A stretch of 16,546 nucleotides of DNA from assembly GCA_038240335.1 (NCBI GenBank), contig JBBSDV010000055.1:1-16546 (forward strand), in the 5' to 3' direction. The notes under the pieces were generated by a model. That model did not search any database, had not been told where the DNA came from, and saw nothing but the letters and a program-made list of their open reading frames with translations. Positions 12,556-16,546 of this stretch are shown piece by piece. Made by a program: the position numbers and the translations under genes. The stretch's first letter is position 1, and the number at the start of each line of letters is the position of its first letter. The DNA is from JBBSDV01 sp038240335. Its GTDB lineage: Bacteria; Chloroflexota; Dehalococcoidia; DSTF01; JACRBR01.

Positions 12556-14136
12556 TTGAACGTGCTGTATGCCGCTGTTGAGATGAGTCCGCTCGCCAAG
12601 GTGGGTGGTCTCGGCGACGTTGCGGGCTCGCTCCCTCGCGCTCTGCGAGAGCGCGGCGCCGACGTCCGCGTCGCGCTGCCGATGCACGGCGGCATCGAGC
12701 GCTCGGCGCTCGACCTGCGGCATGTGCTGTCGAACGTCCACGTGCCGTGGCCGGCGGGCGATGAGCGCGTCGACGTATGGCAGGGCGAAGTGCGCGGCGT
12801 GCCGGTCTACCTGCTCGAGAACGCGCGTTACTTCGGCCGGCCGAACGTCTACGGCGAGGCCGACGACAAGGACCGCTTTCTGTTCTACTGCGACGCGCTG
12901 CTCGCGTGCGCCTCTCACCTCGGCTTCAAGCCGGACGTCATCCACACGCAGGACTGGCACGCAGCGTTCATGCTGACGCGGCTCGACGCGCAGCCGTCGC
13001 ACGCATGGGCTGCGGCTGGCCGCGTCTATACGATTCACAACTTGGCGCTCCGTGCCGACTTCGACGGCGGCTTCGCGGTCCATTTCGGCATCGACACGCG
13101 GATGCAGGGGCGCGAGCGCGCGATCGCCAGCCTCGCTGCCGACGACGAACAAGCGGCGAGCGGCGCGGCGGACGGCGCACAGACGCTGACGACGGCCGAA
13201 CGGCTGCATGCCGAGACGTGGGCCGCCGTGCCGGAAACGATCGCGTACAGCGCCATGGCGCAGGGCATCCTCCATGCCGATCGGATCAACACTGTCAGCG
13301 AGACCTACGCGCGGGAGATCATGACGCCGCAGTACGGCGCCGAACTCGACCCGCTGCTTCGCGCCCGTGCCGGCGGCGTCTCGGGCATCGTGAACGGCAT
13401 CGACTACGAAGAGTTCAACCCGGCGACGGATCCGGCGATCGCGCAGCACTATTCGGCGGATAGGCTCGATGATCGAGCGGCGAACAAGCGCGCGTTGCAG
13501 GAGCAGGCCGGGTTGCCGGCGCGCGACGGTGCGCTGCTGTTAGGCGTGGTCACGCGGCTGGTTGCGCAGAAGGGCATCGATCTCGTCGCCGTCGCCTTCG
13601 ACACGATGCTGGCGGTGCGCGACATGCAGCTCGTCGTGCTCGGTACGGGCGAGGACGAGCTGCAGCGGATGCTGCTGCAACTCGAAGAAAAGTATCCCGA
13701 GAAGGTCAAGGTCTGGCTCGACTTCAACCCGCCGCTCGGCCAGCAGATCTATGCCGGCGTCGACGCATTCCTGATGCCGTCGCGCTACGAGCCGTGCGGG
13801 CTGGGACAGCTGATCTCGCTGCGCTACGGCGCGGTGCCGGTCGTGCGGCGCACGGGCGGTCTCGCCGATACGGTGCAGAACGCCGATCTGCCGCTCCGCT
13901 CGGGCACCGGCTTCGTCTTCGACGCGCCGACGGCGCACGAACTGCAGTACGCCTGCGAGCGCGCCCTCGCGTCATTCGAGAACGCGGCGGGCTGGCGCGC
14001 CCTGCAGGAGCGCGGTATGTGGCAGGATTGGTCGTGGTCACGCGCGGCGGGACAGTACCTTGAGCTGTACGAGGCGGCGAGCGGCGATCGTGCGCGAGCC
14101 CGCGAACAAGCGGCGCAAGGCGCGGCGCGCGTATGA
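12556..14136 (+). CDS. glgA: Glycogen synthase (ADP-glucose, GT5)
   Basis: GlgA extends alpha-1,4-glucan chains using ADP-glucose. The N-terminal MNVLYAAVEMSPLAKVGGLGDV carries the substrate-binding K15-x-G-G-L motif. QDWHAAF, TIHNLAL and NTVSETYAREI follow, then GIVNGIDYEEFNP, VTRLVAQKGIDL, MPSRYEPCGLGQL with E412, and RRTGGLADTV. The start is TTG 12556, as the conserved sequence begins there and no ATG lies nearby. At 526 aa it is longer than most bacterial GlgA (about 480). The excess is mainly an Ala/Asp-rich stretch near residues 180-220 and a C-terminal tail after YLELYEAASGD. Its stop overlaps the next start as ATGA (14133-14136), so the two are co-translated. No glgC or glgB is in the window. 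Confidence 0.95.
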   Translation: MNVLYAAVEMSPLAKVGGLGDVAGSLPRALRERGADVRVALPMHGGIERSALDLRHVLSNVHVPWPAGDERVDVWQGEVRGVPVYLLENARYFGRPNVYGEADDKDRFLFYCDALLACASHLGFKPDVIHTQDWHAAFMLTRLDAQPSHAWAAAGRVYTIHNLALRADFDGGFAVHFGIDTRMQGRERAIASLAADDEQAASGAADGAQTLTTAERLHAETWAAVPETIAYSAMAQGILHADRINTVSETYAREIMTPQYGAELDPLLRARAGGVSGIVNGIDYEEFNPATDPAIAQHYSADRLDDRAANKRALQEQAGLPARDGALLLGVVTRLVAQKGIDLVAVAFDTMLAVRDMQLVVLGTGEDELQRMLLQLEEKYPEKVKVWLDFNPPLGQQIYAGVDAFLMPSRYEPCGLGQLISLRYGAVPVVRRTGGLADTVQNADLPLRSGTGFVFDAPTAHELQYACERALASFENAAGWRALQERGMWQDWSWSRAAGQYLELYEAASGDRARAREQAAQGAARV

Positions 14137-15131
14137 ACGCGGGCGCGCTCTACGCCGGCATTGATCTCGGGGGCACGAAGATACTCGTGCTGATCGCGGA
14201 CGCCGCAGGCCGCATCGTCGGGCAGGCGCGCGTTCCGACTCAGGCATCGCAGGGGCCGGAAGCCGTGATCGCGCGGATCGCCGAGACGACGTGCGCGGCC
14301 GTCGCCGAGGCGAAGGTCGAGATGACGCAGCTCCGCGCGGGCGGCGTCTCTGCGCCGGGGCCGGTCGATGCGATCAGCGGCGTTATCACCGATCCGCCGA
14401 ATCTGCCGGGTTGGCACAACGTGCCGCTCGCGCGGGTCCTCTCGGAACGCCTCGGCGTGCCCACGCTCCTGGAGAACGATGCCAACTGCCAGGCCGTCGC
14501 TGAGCATCAGTTCGGCGCCGGTCGCGGCTACCGGCACATGATTTTCGTCACGATCAGCACCGGCATCGGCGGCGGCATCATCATCGAGAACGAACTTTAC
14601 TCCGGTGCTTCCGGCGCCGCGGGCGAGGTCGGTCACGTCGGCGTGGCGGCGGATGGACCGTCGTGCGGCGCCGGGCACCCCGGCTGCCTCGAGGCATACG
14701 CATCGGGCACAGCCATCGCGGCGCGAGCGCGCCAGATGATTGCCGCGGGCCAGCTGCCGCGGACGGCGCGGCTCGCCGAGCACAACCCGCCGCTTTCCGC
14801 GGAGACCGTCTACCTGGCGGGCCAGCAGGGCGAGACGGAGGCGATGATGATCATCGAATCGGCCGGCCGCTACCTCGGCATAGGCCTGGGGACGATGATC
14901 AATGCCTTCAATCCGCAGGCCATCGTCATTGGCGGCGGTTTGGCGAATATGGGTGACGCCATCCTCGGGCCGGCGGTCGAGACGGCGCGGACGCGGGCAT
15001 TCGCGCAGTCGTTTATGGACGTACGCATCGTTGAGGGGGAATTGGGGGAGAGGGCGGCCGCTCTGGGCGCGATCGCCGTCGCGAGAAATCGCGCCGAGCG
15101 AGAGCAAACTGGCGCGGCTTCGGGCGCGTAG
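14133..15131 (+). CDS. ROK-family sugar kinase, probably glucokinase
   Basis: ROK kinases phosphorylate glucose or related sugars with ATP. The 332 residues have the ATP-binding GIDLGGTK (9-16), SAPGPVD (73-79), the catalytic ENDANCQAVAE with D116, STGIGGGII (142-150), GAAGEVGHVG with H168, and the ROK zinc region with C178 and C185 in SCGAGHPGCLEAYASG. The usual second cysteine of the C-x-C-G-x-x-G-C motif is Ala180 here. A helical C-terminal half has VIGGGLANMG. No DNA-binding domain precedes the kinase fold, so it is an enzyme rather than a ROK repressor. Overlap with glgA by ATGA suggests joint expression and a role in glucose/glycogen flow. Glucose is the likeliest substrate from context, but N-acetylglucosamine or fructose cannot be excluded. 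Confidence 0.9.
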   Translation: MNAGALYAGIDLGGTKILVLIADAAGRIVGQARVPTQASQGPEAVIARIAETTCAAVAEAKVEMTQLRAGGVSAPGPVDAISGVITDPPNLPGWHNVPLARVLSERLGVPTLLENDANCQAVAEHQFGAGRGYRHMIFVTISTGIGGGIIIENELYSGASGAAGEVGHVGVAADGPSCGAGHPGCLEAYASGTAIAARARQMIAAGQLPRTARLAEHNPPLSAETVYLAGQQGETEAMMIIESAGRYLGIGLGTMINAFNPQAIVIGGGLANMGDAILGPAVETARTRAFAQSFMDVRIVEGELGERAAALGAIAVARNRAEREQTGAASGA

Positions 15132-15135
15132 CATC

Positions 15136-15160
15136 TCGGCATTCCCTAAGGGAATGCCGA
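15136..15160. terminator. Strong hairpin after the ROK kinase gene
   Basis: TCGGCATTCCC (15136-15146), loop TAA, GGGAATGCCGA (15150-15160) form a perfect 11-bp stem starting 5 nt after the kinase stop. Only TACTTTC follows, so the T-tract is poor. A weak terminator is the simplest reading; an operator for the downstream transporter is the alternative. Confidence 0.5.
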
Positions 15161-15230
15161 TACTTTCAGCGAGCGTCCCGCCCACAAGAGCAGCCGTCAA
15201 ACGGCGGCGCTCCGGGGATGGTGGTGGTGG

Positions 15231-16538
15231 ATGATCAACGTACGGAACCGCGGCACGAGCACGCTCTCGGCACCCTCGCTCCGGCGGCTGGTGCCGATCG
15301 GCGATAACCGCCGCGTCCTGCAACTGGCCGCCGTCGTCTTCCTGTGGCAGGCGGCCGTCGGGGTGTACTTCCTCTCCCTCGTGCAGCAGTACCTACCGCA
15401 GGCGCTCCACACGGGTCCGGCGTTTCCGGGCTACGCGATGGCCTGCTACGGCGTCGCAAAGTTCGGGTGGCAACCGGCGGCGGGCTGGATTGCCGACCAC
15501 ACGGGCCGCCGGATCACGATGGTGATCGGCATGGCGTTCAGCGTGCCGGTGCTCGTACTGATGATGGAAGTGCCGGATCAGCGGGCGTTCCTCGCCTTCT
15601 CGGCGCTGCTCGGTATCGGCGCGGCGACCATGTGGCCCGCGTTCATGGCGCATGTCGGCGATTCGACACCGCACGGTCGACGCACGCGGACGATGTCGCT
15701 GCTCAACATCGCCCAGATGACGGGCATTGGCGCGGGCACGCTCGCCGGCGTCCTCATGGTCGACTTCGTTACGTATGGCGGCGCGTTCTGGGTGTGCATC
15801 GTCTTCAACGTGCTCGCGCTGGCGATGGTGCTGCGCAGCATGCCCGCGCGCGACGCGGCATTGACGCCGAATTCGGACGCCGTCGCTGAGGCACCGCCGG
15901 CGATGCGTGTCGCTTCGCGATCGGACTCCAGAGAGCCGAATGCATGGTCGCCGGGCATCAAGATGCTCGCGGTGATCGTGCTGTTCCTGACGATCGGCAC
16001 CAGCCTGCACACGCCGATGATCGGCGCTTACACTCACGACGTGCTGCGCGTAAAGATGTCGTTCCTGGCGCTGCTGTTCCCACTTCCGGCGCTGGTCGCG
16101 GGGATCGCGCTATGGCGCTTTGGCCACCTCGCAGACCGGTATGGCCGCGGCGTCTCCCTCGTCGGCGGCCTGTTCGTCGCATCACTCTCGATCTTCGCGT
16201 TGACGCTGACGCGGAGCCCGTTCATCGCCGTCAACCTCGTCGTCCTCGCCGGCCTCGCGTACGCGATCACGATCCCGGCATGGGGCGCGGCCGCGCTCGA
16301 CGCGACCGACGTCGGCAGCCGCGGGCTGTGGCTCGGTGCGCTCAGCGCCGTACAGGGGCTCGGTGTCGCGGGCGGCCAGGCGCTCGGCGGCGTTATCGGC
16401 GGCGTCTGGGGTCCGCTTGCGCCGTTCAAGATCGCGGCGCTCATGCTCATGCTCGCGTTGGCGCTCATCGTCACGCAGCAGCGCGCGCACACGCGTCGCC
16501 GCGCGCCAGCGCCGATCGCCGTCCGGGTGGGCGAGTAG
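15231..16538 (+). CDS. MFS transporter, substrate unknown
   Basis: A 435-residue major facilitator superfamily protein of the inner membrane, with about twelve hydrophobic segments in two halves. The loop-2/3 motif is GWIADHTGRR near residues 85-94, and its second-half counterpart is GHLADRYGRGVSL near 299-311. A polar central loop (about 204-240) separates the halves. The N-terminus before the first helix is about 28 residues and Arg-rich. ATG 15231 follows a GGTGGTGG stretch that may serve as a weak ribosome site. The protein ends 8 bases before the end of the window. It follows the glgA-kinase pair on the same strand, but a hairpin separates them, so a role in sugar uptake is only a guess. 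Confidence 0.88.
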   Translation: MINVRNRGTSTLSAPSLRRLVPIGDNRRVLQLAAVVFLWQAAVGVYFLSLVQQYLPQALHTGPAFPGYAMACYGVAKFGWQPAAGWIADHTGRRITMVIGMAFSVPVLVLMMEVPDQRAFLAFSALLGIGAATMWPAFMAHVGDSTPHGRRTRTMSLLNIAQMTGIGAGTLAGVLMVDFVTYGGAFWVCIVFNVLALAMVLRSMPARDAALTPNSDAVAEAPPAMRVASRSDSREPNAWSPGIKMLAVIVLFLTIGTSLHTPMIGAYTHDVLRVKMSFLALLFPLPALVAGIALWRFGHLADRYGRGVSLVGGLFVASLSIFALTLTRSPFIAVNLVVLAGLAYAITIPAWGAAALDATDVGSRGLWLGALSAVQGLGVAGGQALGGVIGGVWGPLAPFKIAALMLMLALALIVTQQRAHTRRRAPAPIAVRVGE

Positions 16539-16546
16539 CTGCTTCG

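Noticed and set aside
13824..15323. Minus-strand frame of 499 residues opposite glgA and the kinase
   Set aside because: It is fully opposite two well-supported genes and has no recognisable domain or ribosome site.

Overview
The window looks like a chromosomal segment of a GC-rich, free-living bacterium. RNase Y, a YmdB-type phosphodiesterase, a PHP phosphatase, PlsX without an adjacent rpmF, a CaiB/BaiF CoA-transferase and a DUF3224 protein together suggest Chloroflexota (perhaps Dehalococcoidia-like). This assignment rests on gene content alone and is tentative. No rRNA, tRNA, CRISPR array, insertion sequence or prophage gene was seen. Starts are often GTG or TTG. Several genes appear leaderless, with a TANNNT -10 box 6-7 nt before the start codon; others have good Shine-Dalgarno sites.

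Left part (1-2752): the 3' end of a helical-repeat-like protein, then moaC (molybdenum cofactor), then rny (RNase Y). rny has a sigma70-type promoter and a convincing intrinsic terminator. Alkylation-repair module (2857-5223): ogt and a small Cys-containing protein on the minus strand, diverging from an Ada-AlkA fusion gene. The shared control region holds a perfect 14-bp inverted repeat. This module and a repeat-rich spacer lie between rny and ymdB, which are neighbours in many bacteria.

Centre (5224-9596): a repeat-rich spacer, the ymdB-PHP operon with overlapping genes, a second repeat spacer with a tandem 75-bp unit, a SAM-dependent methyltransferase, and plsX (phospholipid synthesis). 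Minus-strand block (9640-12354): a CoA-transferase, then an SGNH hydrolase with a membrane anchor, lower GC and an 11-base homopolymer in its coding sequence, then a DUF3224 protein.

Right part (12556-16538): glgA (glycogen synthase) overlaps a ROK-family sugar kinase by 4 nt, a glucose/glycogen unit. A strong hairpin and an MFS transporter follow. Most genes are ordinary housekeeping or accessory genes. The parts most worth a second look are the divergent alkylation-repair control region with its small partner protein, the homopolymer in the SGNH hydrolase, and the repeated leaderless promoter layout. I found no clear case for a wholly new multi-gene system.
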